In this document: positions 10,665-23,050 of the stretch, piece after piece
Position numbering within the stretch: position 1 is the first letter of the stretch
How the letters are laid out: each line of letters starts with the position of its first letter
Source of the DNA: Castanea sativa
Taxonomy: Eukaryota; Streptophyta; Magnoliopsida; Fagales; Fagaceae
Assembly: GCF_040712315.1 (NCBI RefSeq)
Contig: NC_134017.1
Location: 14,538,001 to 14,602,000 of the forward strand
Length of the DNA stretch: 64,000 bases
Direction of reading: 5' to 3'
Translations under genes and position numbers: made by a program
Notes under the pieces: model-generated
Told to the model about the DNA's origin: nothing
What the model saw: the letters and a program-made list of their open reading frames with translations, nothing else
The model's database searches: none

Positions 10665-11781
10665 TCAATGACCCGGTCAAGTTATATAAGGGCCCCACAA
10701 CAATTTCAACTTAAATGCGTAAATGTCGGGCTGAAAGCTACTCTCTGGGCCTGGGGCCTAAAGTCAAGAATTGATGTTTGCTTCGTATGACTTTTATCCT
10801 ACTCTTGGACTCGGACTCGGCATTGGCATTCAAAAAAAAAAAAACACAAACAAACAAACAAACAAAAACAAAAAGAAAGCAAAACATTGTCCTATACTCT
10901 TCAAAAAGTTCCCAAATCACGCTAAACCCCCAGCGTTTGGGATTTATCCTCAACATTGTGATATGGGAATCTTGAATTTAGAACACAAATAGACAGTTCA
11001 GCTAAAAAAAGTAAAATAAACCATATTAAGAAATTTAAAATTGGAAGTCCCCATTTAAAATTGACCGATATACGTAGTCCTCCAAGTAATACTAACACAA
11101 ATAGACAGTTCAGCTAATAAAAATAAAATAAAATAAAATAACACAAATAAATAATTATTTTTTAAAAGTCATGTTAACGAGTATTCTTAGAGAAATTAAT
11201 AATAAACCACATTAAGAAATTTTTAAAACCACTTTCATGGAAAAAAATTAATTACTATATCATTTTTTCCATAAAATATTTTTTTAAATAATTCTTAAAC
11301 CAATGTCCTTATGACATTTATTAACATTTTCTTTTTTTAATAATAAAAAAATAGACAGTCTTTTAAACAGCATTTTGTTAACTACGAAGGATTTTATTTT
11401 TAAATAAAAAAAACTAATATATATTAAGAGGAACATATCATGTAACGAATTCAAAACATTAAAACTCGTAGAATGAAATTATAAAACTTTAATTTATTTG
11501 CATGCATATTTTGTGATGTGGATATATTAATTTTTTTCTTAAATTTTTTATAATTTAAGTTTTTTTAATGATCACTCTAAAATAAATTTCTTAGAGACGC
11601 GATAGAAATTAGAAAGATATATGGGTAGGGTGAGGGGTCATCCTCTATCTCTTTCCTATGAATAAAAGCAGGCAATTGATTGACAATGACTAAAAGTCTT
11701 TTGTTAGTAACACAAGTAATCGATGTAGCTAATAAATTGGGCCTTAAATAGTAGACATCTTCCTTCTGAGTAGAGCATAAT
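10665..11781 (+). promoter_or_regulatory. Upstream region of the unit-1 malectin gene, conserved with unit 2
   Basis: Positions 10,665-10,900 match 45,178-45,400 (shared blocks such as GACCCGGTCAAG, TTGTCGGGCTGAAA and AATTGATGTTTGCTTCGTAT), and 11,630-11,781 match 47,600-47,733 (AGCATAATATGCC across the start codon). Different DNA separates the blocks in the two copies, including a MITE in unit 2. Because both blocks sit at the same relative place before the same first exon, they are duplicated promoter DNA. An AATAAA-like AT-rich element near 11,660 may act as a TATA box; this is inference. Confidence 0.55.
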
Positions 11782-14700
11782 ATGCCAATAAAGATCATCA
11801 TGGATTACGCCCTAGAATTAATTCTCTTTTTGAAAGCATGGTGTGTGGTTGTTTTCATGATTGGTATTCTTGGCAATTGGAAACTAGCTAAAGGAGACAA
11901 TGAGCATGCTGGAAGAAAACTTGTTGATCATGTTCCAGGTATGCCATTCATCTTGAAACCTCGTTGAGTTCTTTATCTCTCTCTTCAGAAACTAGCTTTT
12001 AGACATACTTGCTTGAACATATTCCCAAAAATAGCCATAAATATTTCATTTTATTTTTGCTTCTAATCGAATGGCAGAAAGTTAAACCCATGAGATTTTT
12101 TAAGATTTTTTTTCCCAAATTTTATAATTCAATAATACAATGGATCAGGGAAGATTTAAATCTTGAATTTCTTAATAAAAGAGGGTAGGCTATATATGTG
12201 TTAAATTCCTCTTCCAAAAGCTTAAACTATTGAAAAATAATTTTTTTTAAATTATTTAACCACATAATTCTAATAAATGGATCAGAGAAGATTTAAATCT
12301 TGAATTTCTTAATAAAAGAGGGTAGGCTATATATGTGTTAAATTCCTCTTCCTAAAGCTTAAACTATTGAAAAATAATTTTTTTTTAATTATTTAACCAC
12401 ATAATTCTAATAATATGCCACTGACTTACAAGGATGTTGACAACTACTCAACAATCTTACCAAAATGATAGAGATATCATATATTAGCGCGAGTTTGTTA
12501 AAATTAATATCCTATGTCAAATCATTGGAGGGTCGGATTAGATTGAATCATGGATCGTAAGATCCTGCAAAAAACTCGTTAGTAACTTTGTATGTTGATT
12601 ATAAATTTATCTAAAAATAATAATAATAATAAAGTTTTGCATCAATATAATGTAATTTGTATATTATACATTGCTACAACTATAATAACAAAACATATAA
12701 ACTTAATTTTTTTAGAGCCGAGAGACTCCATTGCATAGCAGAATATGAATAGTTTCTTATCATGTACTTTCCTTCAAACTTTTCAAAAATTAGAAAGCTT
12801 TATATATACAATGAATTTTTCACTCAAAATAAATAAATAAATAATATCACAAACTCTCTATCACACACTCACTTCATGTGCCTACATACTACAATCTTGT
12901 TTTTGTCATTGGACCTCTGTAATACGTAATCAAGAAGAACACATAAGTAAATGTTGCTAGTTTCTTTTCTTATCTATCTAAACACGTGTAGCAGAAGCCA
13001 ATACAAATGACGACCCGAAAGTCACTTTTTTATTTTAAGAAAATAATAAGTGACCCTGAAAGAGAAAATGGTGTTAAGTGTGACTATGATATTATGTGAG
13101 AGGGACGTTATCATTGTTGCATGACCCAAAAAAAATCCGTGAAAATAATATAATTTTTCAAATTAAGTGCTTAAAACTTAAAAAGGGATAGCAAATTTTC
13201 GCAAAGAGCATATGGAAGGCTAGGTGCATAATCTATCGCAATTTTTTTTTCTTTTTGTCAATTTAATTATTTGGAATTTCAAACTCAAATTCTTCTTGAC
13301 TTTTCCATATTGATTGGCATTATAAATCTAGGATTCATAAGCATTGATTGTGGGGCAACCAAAGATTACTTGGATGATGGCACTGGTATATTTTACAAGT
13401 CAGATACGGATTTTATAGATACTGGGACAAATTCCAACATATACCCTGAGTACCAAATTTCAAATCATGATTATGGGCGGCAAATAAGAAATCTGAGAAG
13501 CTTTCCGGAAGGAAAAAAGAATTGTTACACTTTGAAACCTGAACAAGGCAAAAATAGTAATTATCTTATCAGACCTTTCTTTTATTATGGAAATTATGAC
13601 AAGAAGAATGAGTTTCCAAAATTCGACTTATATGTCGGGGTTAATTATATCTACACAGTGGATTTCAATGGGGTAGATTCTACAATTTATGATGATACGA
13701 TTCATGTTCCCACATCTGACATCATATATGTATGTTTGATAAACACTGGGCTTGGAATACCTTTTATTTCTGCCTTGGAATTACGTCCTTTGGACAAGTC
13801 CCTTTATCCACTTGACTTAGGAGTGTTAGAACAGGGCTGGCGATATGTCCTGGGCACAACCACAGGTCAACAAGAGGAATTTATCAGGTAAGTCAATTAC
13901 AATTTTGTTCTTTGATTTTCTTTTTATTTAAAATGTCAAAGTACAAAAACTATACCTGAGATTTGGCTCAAAGCCAACTATATCAAAACTATTAAAAATA
14001 TTCAATTTGTTCTCTACCCACTAAAGTCACTTAACACTATTTAAAAATTCTTCTGATCTTCATTCTTCCTTCTCTATCTTTGGCTTCTATTTATTTATTG
14101 TTAGCTAAAACATTCCCTTACAGTGGTGGAGTTTGAAAATTTTTCTGCGAGGCAAATTATGTCACTTTTTTTTTGGAGAAATAAACAAACACACATACAC
14201 AAGGGAGAGGGAAGGGGTTCTAACTTTAATATTGCCTTAACCTATGCAGTGTATATAAGAGAAATATTATAATAATAAAAATTATCTCGTTGGCTTCTAT
14301 TTATTTGTTGTTGGCTAAAACATTCTATCGTAGGAGAAATTATACAGTTCTCATAGTGGACCATGTTATTTTTCCATTGTTCCACTAAAAAATTCTCATA
14401 TATTTAAAATTGTTGAGTCAGTAGTTAATGTTTATTTTAAAAAATTTCTAACTTAGCAATTTTAAATAGGTGAAAATTTTTTAGTAGAATAGTGGACAAA
14501 TAACTTGGTCCATCATGAAAATATTATAATTTCTCCCCTTGTAGAGTGGTGGAGCTAGAAAATTTTTCCTGGAGACAAGTTATGTCACTTTAATATGCCT
14601 TAACCTATGCAATATAATATAAGAGAAATATTATAATAATAAAAATTATGAGAAAATATATATTAATGAATGACAAAGATAGAATATGTCCCAAATTTTT

Positions 14701-16357
14701 TACCATAAAATTCATAGCATTTTTTCAGAACCAAAAAAAAAAAAAAAAAAACAATTATGCATTCACATATCTCTAAATCCAAAGCTGTACATGCAAAATG
14801 AAAATGAGTTGTAAGCCTAGAAAGAAATAAAAAGTTTTCTATCTATCAAAAAAAAAAAAACTTTTTTTAGGAAATAAAAATAACTTTTCTAAAGAGATTT
14901 ACTTTCTTAAATATTTTCATAAACATATGCTCTAAATACTCCTAAAATGGATGAGTTATATTTGGCAAAAAACAAATTGAACATTGGGGGAAAAAAGAGA
15001 GACATAAATACTTTAAATGAATGTTATTATAATATTCTTTTAATATAAAGAAAGTCATTAATACTTAGATCAGTGTTAGTGCTTCCGGGGTGTGGGAGGT
15101 AAGGGCCGGGATCCAATTGTCCATATGGAAGTTTCACATTTATATATACTTAGATTAAGCAAGAATAAAATTCTATCTCAGATATTAAAAAAAATTAAAA
15201 TCAATAAATAAATAAAGAGAGTCATTAATACTTATATGTTTTTATGAACATATGCCCTAAATACTCCTAGAATTAAAAAATTATAAGGTAAAAAAGTAAA
15301 TTTAGATGCACAAAGTGTTTGAGGGTTTAGGGAGAAATGATTCGAGTTATGAGGTTAGTAGTATATTGTAACTATATATATATATATATATATATAAAGC
15401 TTTCCTATAATTATATATATAGCCAATTTAGTAAAAATTTAATCAAAATTATAATTTTTTATCAAAATTACAATTACTATGAGACTTATGCTATCAAAAC
15501 AGGTTGTTGGAAGAAAGCAAAAAATTTAGAGTATGAAAATTTTGAAAGTATTAAGTGTCATTTGTGCTAAGGGAACAAATTAAATATTTTAAAAGCCTTG
15601 ATAATAATTGATATTATTGTATAAACTCAAAATTCAGGTTGTTCACAGTTTCTTATATTTTACCCTGTATATATTGTTCATATTATGTCAAATTTGAACA
15701 TTGTTTTTTAAAATGTCTCGTCTCTGAAATTTTAACGTGACAATCAACTTTTTCATGTCCTATCTAAGGTACAAGAACGATGTTTATGATCGCTTGTGGT
15801 ATGCTTATGGTGCGTTATCAAACTCAGTTCCGATCAATACCTCCTCAGTTAGTGACATACAAAACAACAATGATAGTTATAAACTACCATCAGAAGTATT
15901 GAGAACTGCTGTCCAGCCATCTAGTGGTTATCATTCCTTAAGCTATAGTGACCCGCCCGGTTATAACTCTGGAAACTGGTGTGTTTGCTTTCACTTTGCT
16001 GAAATTGTAAAACTTACGCAAGGAAAGAAAAGAGAATTCATTATTTCTGTGAATGGGGGAACCTATACCTATACCTCAGAGCCAATAACGCTTGACCATT
16101 TAAAGCCACTGTCCATATGTCTCAATCGGATATTCAAAGGCCATTTTAGTTTTGTTATTAATGCAACAATGGGGTCTGACCTTCCTCCCATCCTCAACGC
16201 GTTTGAGTATTACTACGTATTTCCTTTATCTAGTCTACTCAAACCAACCAACTCAAGAGATGGTACGTACCTTTATCTAATTATTCTCTTTCTTGAGTTG
16301 TGGTGTGTCTTCATATTAAAATCATTTTCTCTTTCCATTATGTGTGTTTGTTTCTAA
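11782..16357 (+). CDS. Truncated malectin-like receptor gene (ectodomain exons only)
   Basis: Three exons are clear and in phase: 11,782-11,938 (start Met, hydrophobic signal segment), 13,332-13,887 (begins GFISIDCGA) and 15,769-16,262 (begins RYKNDVYDRLW, ends ..NSRD). Together they encode the N-terminal signal and a complete malectin-like domain of the SIRK/FRK1/IOS1 family of LRR receptor kinases, with hallmarks such as [20 protein letters not shown] and ISALELRPL. The paralogue at 47,734-62,129 continues with LRR, membrane and kinase exons, but here homology stops inside intron 3 near 17,165 and none of these exons follow. Reading through the exon-3 donor gives a 31-residue hydrophobic tail ending at a stop at 16,355-16,357. 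It is either a pseudogene or a short ectodomain-only receptor-like protein. No stop or frameshift lies within the three exons. Confidence 0.8.
12139..12415. repeat. 137-bp tandem duplication in intron 1
   Basis: Two adjacent copies (12,139-12,275 and 12,276-12,415), each starting with AATGGATCAG and containing GAGGGTAGGCTATATATGTG, differ at only a few positions, so the duplication is recent. Confidence 0.9.
14078..14650. repeat. Direct repeats in intron 2 of the truncated gene
   Basis: Blocks such as GGCTTCTATTTATT..GCTAAAACATTC (about 14,082 and 14,290), AGTGGTGGAG (14,123 and 14,545) and AAGAGAAATATTATAATAAT (14,257 and 14,621) recur. An old, partly deleted local duplication explains them. 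Confidence 0.6.
15076..15195 (+). mobile_element. SINE fragment
   Basis: The stretch shares the 3' part of the SINE at 2,166-2,337: GTGGGAGGTAAGGG.., then a GTTTCACATTTATATATACTT block, TTAGATTAAG, and an A-rich end. The A-box end is degraded and no clear target duplication is visible. Confidence 0.65.
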
Positions 16358-17450
16358 AAAAAAAAATTATTCTCTTTCTCTTTTCCTTTTAAAAGTATTT
16401 AAAAGTTTGAGATTAACAGAGATTTATTTGATTTGAGCTAAACAAAACAAAAGTTGAATGGAAATATTAAGGGATACATGAGCCAAAAATGATATGTCTG
16501 TCAAAAATGAGAATATTAAAAACTACTATAAAGTTTGTCATAAAGACAATATAAGAAGTATAATTCTATTTTTCTTTTTAGTATAAAAGTGAAGTCTCTA
16601 AACTCATTGTATGACAATTTCTTATTGAGATTTATACAATCTTTTTAGTTTTTATGAAAGAATAATATCTGATTAAATTCATAATGTTAAGAAATAAAAT
16701 TCATAATGTTGAGTTATTTCTTTCTCATAAAAAGTTTATATGTTTTTCTTTCTCAAAAAAATAAAAAGTTCATATGTATTGAATTATTCCTTCATCATAA
16801 AATATGATATTTTTTTGTTAACATTTAAACAAAATGTACATACTATTGGCACCAAATTTGACATACATGTTTAAAACATAGTAGTTTGATTCATAAACTT
16901 ATTTTTTATATATAATTTTATACTCAAAAAATTAGAATTTAAAATTTTAATTGATGACATAATTTAAAATTTTTTACCAAAAAAAAGTTTTGGTAAAAAT
17001 TGTAATACAAAAGTTATGGTAGTAGAACACCCCCCCCCCCCCACAAAAAAAGAAGATTTTTCTAAATTTTGGATTTTTCTATTCCTTTGTTGATGTCATA
17101 TTGTACAACAAATATTCTAATCCCTCATTTCACTTTTTATCCTGAATGATCATAATCTAATTATAGTGTAAAAACATATAAATACACAGTTGATTTCTTA
17201 ATTAGAGTTGAATAATTGTAATAAGCTTTTTTTTTTTTTTTTTCCTGGCTTTAGTGGATTCTGAATCATCCGAAAATCTGCATATATTTTTAGGCTTAGG
17301 ACCATCAATTATGTAAACGCCTCATTCTTTGATACAGTTGAGATTCTAGGTGCTTCGTTCTTTGAAATAGTTGAGAATATCAGATATACTAGAGCAAAGC
17401 ATACTATTTAGTATTTAGTTCCACAATTAAATTTGGCAATCCATCTGTAT
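16358..17450. other. Remnant of intron 3 and breakpoint of the truncated gene
   Basis: The piece 17,055-17,160 matches 51,505-51,640, the last part of intron 3 in the intact paralogue (shared TTTTGGATTTTTCT and ATTGATATCATATTGT-like blocks). The paralogue has its exon 4 about 20 bp further on; here unrelated AT-rich sequence begins near 17,165. The breakpoint of the truncation is thus located to within a few tens of bases. Confidence 0.7.
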
Positions 17451-18367
17451 CATAGTTGTCAAAACGTGAATCGTATCATGAATCAATTTTTTATTTTTCT
17501 GTATCGTGTATCGTAAGATACACAAACACTTAATAAAATTTATAAAAATTATAGAGATACATATATAAATGGTATATTCATTATAAATTTTAAATATATT
17601 CAAATAATGACTAATATATTCATCACTTATGTAATAATATTTAACAAGCTAACTAAATAAATCAAACTTGCATGTGTTTATAACATACACATTCAAATTG
17701 CTAAAATTCAAAAGTGATAATATATTACAAATGACCCAAAAATAATAATTTATTTTCATCATATTGCCTAATAAACATCATCTAAGTCAATGCTATCATC
17801 ATGTTTATCATTTTGCAAATTTATTTCTTCATTAAAATTTTCTTCATCATCATTAACATTTACTATCTCTTCTTGTTCTTTTTATTTTAATAATTATAAA
17901 AAAAATATTTTTTCTTGGCATTCTATTTTCTTGGACTTATAACAGTAATGAGAAAAATAAAAAATAATTATACTGTCAATTATATCTTATTCATAGTATA
18001 GAAAATAAATTTTCAAATATTAAAGTGAAGTGTAAATGTGTACTATGCAGTTCAAATATTATAAGAGAAAGAGAGGGGAAAAAACTTATGAATATGTTAT
18101 TTTATTATGCCAAATTAAGTAACCTAATAATTTTGTGTTAAAAACAAATCTAACAACTAGTTAGATTCAAATAAATGTACAAATTTTAACAAAAAATCTT
18201 ATTTTAAAGTATTTGTCTATGTATCATATGATACGTACGATTTTACAATACAATATGATTCATACGATATGCACACTACATCGTACGATTCATAAGCACT
18301 TACAATACACCAATACAATATGGAACTTTTTAAACACGATATGTATCGTATGATACTGACAACTATG
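17451..18367. mobile_element. Large MITE with CATAGTTGTCA inverted ends
   Basis: The left end CATAGTTGTCAAAACGTGAA and the right end (minus strand) CATAGTTGTCAGTATCATAC share 11 terminal bases. Both ends are then filled with ATCGTATCATG / CGTACGATTC-type palindromes, while the ~750-bp centre is AT-rich and non-coding. Short flanks (CTGTAT / CTGTGAT) may be a degraded target duplication. This layout parallels the ACCGGT-rich element at 1,542-2,102. Confidence 0.7.
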
Positions 18368-18652
18368 TCTGTGATACTTTTCCCTTTTTGTAGCGTGTTT
18401 CTTTACAATCATATACATGTAAATCTAATATTCTCAATGATTTCAAAGAAAAAATATATCAAAAGTGTTGCAAATTTTATTACATGAAGAATGAAGCATA
18501 AGTGAAAGAAAATTATTATTGGGGAATTGTTGTGACACGGACAATATACTTCCTTAATTCAGCAATTGGTAAGTCTAATTACTTCGTGCTCAACTCTTAT
18601 ATATATAATTTTATTTTTAGAGTTGCAAATTCTTTTGGTTAAAAAAAACATG
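18368..18652. other. Gene-free AT-rich stretch
   Basis: Short AT-rich spacer between the MITE and the solo LTR; nothing recognisable. Confidence 0.5.
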
Positions 18653-19657
18653 TTACTTGTTAGGACATATGTGAATCATGTTAAAACATATATCATTTAG
18701 AATTGACTAATCTTATGATAAAATGCACTTTACTTGTAATTGGGTAGATCTAGGATGTGTTTAATACTTCAAGGAACAAGAGTTTAAGTCCAAGTACTAA
18801 AGCCATGCAAATCTATCCAAGAAACAAGTAAAGAAGTATTGTATTTTAAAGCTTGACAACTAGCTCGACAGATTGTATCTATCGAGGTTTAAAAGGCAAA
18901 TTTACCCTGATGCTCGATAGCTGCTTGACAAATACCTTGTCTATCGAGAATTACGAAAATCAGTTTTTCAGATCTGATTTCACGCATATCTATGTGTATG
19001 TGTTTAGGTTTTCTTTTCTCACAACCCTAAACATATATAAGGATTATTTTAAGGGTTGTCATAAGGTTGTTGCACTTGTTGCAAGCATATTGTGACCAGA
19101 GATAATTTGTCTTAGTTCATATTTCTCTTGAAGAAGTTACTGCGTTTGTACGTTGTAGGGTTTTGTAACCAAGGAGTTTCGTGATCTTTATTATGTTGAT
19201 GAACTGATGAACTTTGCAGTCAACATCCTTCTCAAGTTAGTGGTTAGTCACGTACTTGGATCCATACATCGATTGATTAGTCACGTACTAGGAGCCGTGC
19301 ATTGAAAATGAGAAATTGTCACTACAGAACAAGTCCAATTGTGTATTAGGGTAAGGGTTCAATTGTAGGTTGGTATAAGGTACTGGGATTCCTTTACTTG
19401 TAACAACTTGTTTTGATAATAGTGGATTCTCGGGAGTGGTGACCTTAAATTCACTCGGTGGAGTTTTGCCATGGTAGTTTTCCCCATTCGTAAACAAATC
19501 ACCCATGTTAAATTTAATTTCTACTACATTTAACTTAGTTGGTGATTTGTTTGTACTACCACGCATATTGCATGTAATTGAATCTATTTAATTCACTAGG
19601 CTAATTAATTGGTTAATTTATCACAAGGTGTCAATACATTCTTGGTCTATCATTACT
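18653..19657. mobile_element. Solo LTR (copia-type) with TTACT target duplication
   Basis: The LTR spans 18,658-19,652 (995 bp), starts TGTTAGGACATATGTG and ends GGTCTATCA, and is flanked by TTACT on both sides (18,653-18,657 and 19,653-19,657). No internal domain is present. The open frames inside it (for example on the minus strand at 19,288-19,566) are LTR sequence, not genes. The copia-type assignment is by general resemblance. Confidence 0.88.
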
Positions 19658-19898
19658 TTTATCTAATAATTAGAATTTATAAGTTAGATAGTTAAAATTT
19701 ATTGTTTGTTTGGATAAAGCATGGTCCTCACGCTTTGAATTTGGTTAAATTAGGTTTGATCTTAAATAAATGTGGTTAAATTAGGTTTGATCTTAAGTAC
19801 AAATTTTAATTATATTAGATAAATTTTTTATCTTTGTTCTTTTTTTCTTTTTTTTTTCACAAATTCTCTAATTTGACTTTGTAGATATTAATACTTAT

Positions 19899-20856
19899 TG
19901 TGGCGGGCAAAAATAAGTCAAACCAAAAATGGGTCAAGTCTGTTATTTTTGCTCACACAATTAATTTTTAGAGGTTCGATGCCTATCAACCTTGAATACC
20001 CCTGTTTAGATGAAAAGTACTAGTTGGAATTGGAAAAATTAAGTATACTTGTGCGAATATTGGTTAAAGATAGCCTCGGAAGGCTTGTATTATGCTCAAG
20101 TTTGGTGCGAGAAAGTGATTGCAATTGTTCTCAGTTTACAATGGTGATTTTTTCTCTCCCTTTCTCCCACATAGGCTTCTTTGTCTTATATAGTGTGTGT
20201 TTGGCTCCATCTTAAAAAGCCAGCTTGTTTTACTATTTAGCTTATTTTTGCTACTATTCATGAGCTCCACTGTACTTTTTGGTACTATTCATTGGTCCTA
20301 CTGTACTATTTCAGCTAAATTTTACCTTTATCTATAGTACTTTTAGCAAAAGATTTTCAGTTTCAACAAAATAAGCGGATCTCAAACAGACCCATAGTCA
20401 CCTAAGTTGTATCTTAGCCTTCCATTTGGAGGGTCAGGGTTCATTTCCCTTGATACTTGTCCCATCAGGGCCTTACTAGAAGGCTTCTAGACCAGGCTAT
20501 AAGTTCTGTTGACACTATTTTTAGGGGTCATTTTCTCATTAATGCGGCCAGTTAGGTGGGTTCAGAGTATTGAATGTGGAGGTGATGGATACTTTATTTG
20601 TCTTCTTCCCTTCCTAGCTCGACGACAAATCCTCATTCTCTTCCTCAATTTGTGCCCGACGGCCCTTAGCATTGGTCCTCGCCCCCCTGAGGACATGTCG
20701 GTATCTCGGGGTCCTCGGGTGTTATAGTCTCCTTGTACCAGTGGTGGGTTGTTTATATTTTCCCGAGGTCTTACTATCAGTGCTTTCCGAGGTCTACCCT
20801 CCCTGACATTAGCCTTATCCCATCTATCCATATTCGCAGATTCTTGTCCTCCCACA
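19899..20856 (-). repeat. Left LTR (3' LTR of the gypsy element)
   Basis: 958 bp; matches 29,498-30,246 along its length except for a 200-bp MITE inserted at 20,194. It begins TGTGGCGGGC and ends CCTCCCACA on the + strand. Confidence 0.93.
20190..20397. mobile_element. 200-bp MITE nested in the left LTR
   Basis: The element (20,194-20,393) is absent from the other LTR, which reads TTATATAGTCACC straight through; here ATAG is duplicated on both sides (20,190-20,193 and 20,394-20,397). The ends TGTGTGTTTGGCTCC and (minus strand) GGGTCTGTTTGAGATCC are imperfect inverted repeats. It accounts for nearly all of the length difference between the LTRs and was inserted after the retrotransposon. Confidence 0.85.
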
Positions 20857-20880
20857 ATAGCCCCCCAAAACCTCATTTCC
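20857..20880 (-). other. Polypurine tract of the gypsy element
   Basis: On the minus strand the bases just before the 3' LTR read GAGGTTTTGGGGGGCTAT, a G/A-rich run with one T block, in the expected place for plus-strand DNA priming. No standard tRNA primer-binding site could be recognised beside the other LTR (29,470-29,497). Confidence 0.55.
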
Positions 20881-21307
20881 CATTCTTTCTAAGGAAGGGC
20901 AGTTTTGGTAATTGTGGGGAGGCATTTTGGCACGCTCCTGATGCGTTCCCATGTAGGGCTATCTTTTCAACTGACTTAAACATGGTCCTGACGCTTTGAA
21001 TCCACGACACAACAGTAAATGCTATGGACGGCTCCCTATTGCCTACGTTCTACGGTAAGATTACGATCCTACAGTCCTTATTCTTAAAATTAAAGGAGTG
21101 GGAAAATTGCTACCCCTTTCTTAGCCCCTATAAAAAAAGGGGATGAGGGTGACTTTTCCCTATTTTTACCTTTAGCAAAGAAAAAATTAGTCCCCTTTTT
21201 AGATAACTCGTTCGAGGAGTCCCTCTTCTTCTGTTTCTTTGTAAGTGTCTCGTAATTCTTCTTCTTATTAGAATCAATATCTCTTTTCTTTCTTACTTTT
21301 CTTAAAA

Positions 21308-23050
21308 ATGGATAGGTTCTTTAGCTTAGTTGATACCCCCGAGCATAAGGAAAAGTTTAAGAAACGGTTTAGGATTCTTGGTGGTGTCAACACAGAACAT
21401 TGCCACTTAGGAGAGTGGTATGAGAGAAGACCTTCTGAGGCTACAGTAATTCCAATGATAGCATTTATAGAGGGAGGGAATGAGGATTCCCATGGGTAGA
21501 GTAACTAGGGACTTTTTTTGTGTCTTTTTAGACTCTGTCCCACTCAGTATGCCCTCAACATGTTTAGGATATTAGGTAGTGTAGACGCGCTAAATGAAAA
21601 AATGGGTGTAAACCTCACCCATCATGATGTAAATTGGGTATATAGCTACCAGAATCATAAGGAGGCAGGCTATTACCTGAAAACTGGGGTCCATGCCACT
21701 AAGTTAATTTCTTGTCTCCCTGACACAAATAAGGGCATGGACGATGATTTTCTTATTATTTCAAGGAAGTGGCAAATGGACTGCACTACCCGACCAAGGA
21801 TGGCACATCAGGTGGGGTGGTTTAGGAATATCCTAAAGATCTTAAACTTGTAGTTGCTTGGAGAGGATATATATATATATATATAGTTCTCCATCTTTTT
21901 CTTTATTCTTTTCCCTACCCTTGTTTCTATTATCTTTTCTTCAAATAAGAAGAACACTGCTAAGAGACGAAGCTTGGTGAATTTCGATGAGCTTAACTGT
22001 ATCCTGAGATCCGAGATATTTCTCCATCGCTACGACCAACTCCAAGTTGCGCACATCATCCTTGGTTTTAAGCACATCTCCATTTTTATATGTTATGTTG
22101 CCAACTCTTTGGAACAAGTACTCTTGTTGCCTTGAGACATGGCCGAGCTTCGTAATCTAAAGAAGCATGAGATGTTCCTATGCCTAAAGAGGGACTTGGC
22201 TCTGGTATGTACGCGTCCCATTTTTTTTATATGTAGGTATACCCCTTTTGACGTCTGCTTGGAGGCTTGACTATTAGCCTTTCCCTTTTCTTTTTCTTTT
22301 TTTCAAAGGCAATGCAAGCTACACATGTTGCTGAGAAATGGGGGGACCAGACTCTTTACAAGAAGAAAGAGGAAGAGTCCAAACGTTATACTGCTCAGAA
22401 GACCTAGGCCCAAACTGACAAGAAGCTAAAGGAGACTCTTCTCAAGTTGACTGAGTGTAATAAAGCTCGAAAAAGTGTAGAGGCCTTCATAGAGAGCTTT
22501 GAAAGGCAAGCCCAAGAGTAGCTTCGTCACCTAAAGAAGGCTGAAGATCAACTGGCTCTCACCCAAGTAAAAATTGAGGAGTTGACCAAGGAGCTAGGGA
22601 AAAAGCTGAAGAGATTGCCAAAGTCGAGTAGGCGGCCTACAACTTGGGGTAGAAAGAGACCCATCTCAAATCTCAGATCACAACTGTTTGTCGGGGTTTA
22701 CACCTTAGGACCTAGATTGAGGCTCTGAATGCTGCAGGGGTAGATTAGTCCTTGGAGCTAAGGGATCTGGAAAAAGTATTTTACCCCGCAAGTCCCCAAC
22801 TATTAGGGTCAAAGTTGTTAGCCCTCAAAGTAGCACTGCTCTTTCAACCCAACTGACTTGTACTAAGGTCTCTAGTCCTGCTCCATGTGACAAAGCCCCA
22901 GTAGCTCCCTTAACCTCTTCTGAGAAGGAGGTCTCTGCCTCAGACAAGAGTTCTCCTTTGGTGCCACACCCCTCCACTAAAGGGCAAAACTTCCAAAAAG
23001 GCCGAGAAGGAGAAAGAGCCAAAAGAGTAGAGGAAGGAGTTGCCGAAGTA
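21308..23050 (+). pseudogene. Extra, oppositely oriented ORF of the gypsy element
   Basis: Open pieces at 21,308-21,499 (begins MDRFFSLVDTPEHKEKF) and 21,518-21,853 (includes NMFRILGSVDALNEKMGVN) are followed by 22,140-22,230 and 22,310-22,620. The last part is rich in Lys, Glu and Leu heptad-like sequence (KEEESKRYTAQ, ELTKELGKKLK) and so probably formed a coiled coil. The direction is opposite to gag-pol. Tat-lineage elements are known to carry additional ORFs of unknown function outside gag-pol, sometimes antisense; this fits. In-frame stops and frame changes show it is decayed. Function unknown. Confidence 0.65.

Noticed and set aside
19288..19566. 92-codon minus-strand open frame
   Set aside because: It lies entirely within the solo LTR 18,658-19,652, with no domain and no splice context.
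20509..20999. Several 70-104-codon open frames on both strands
   Set aside because: They fall in the left LTR and adjoining 3' end of the gypsy element, and the partner LTR shows the matching frames.
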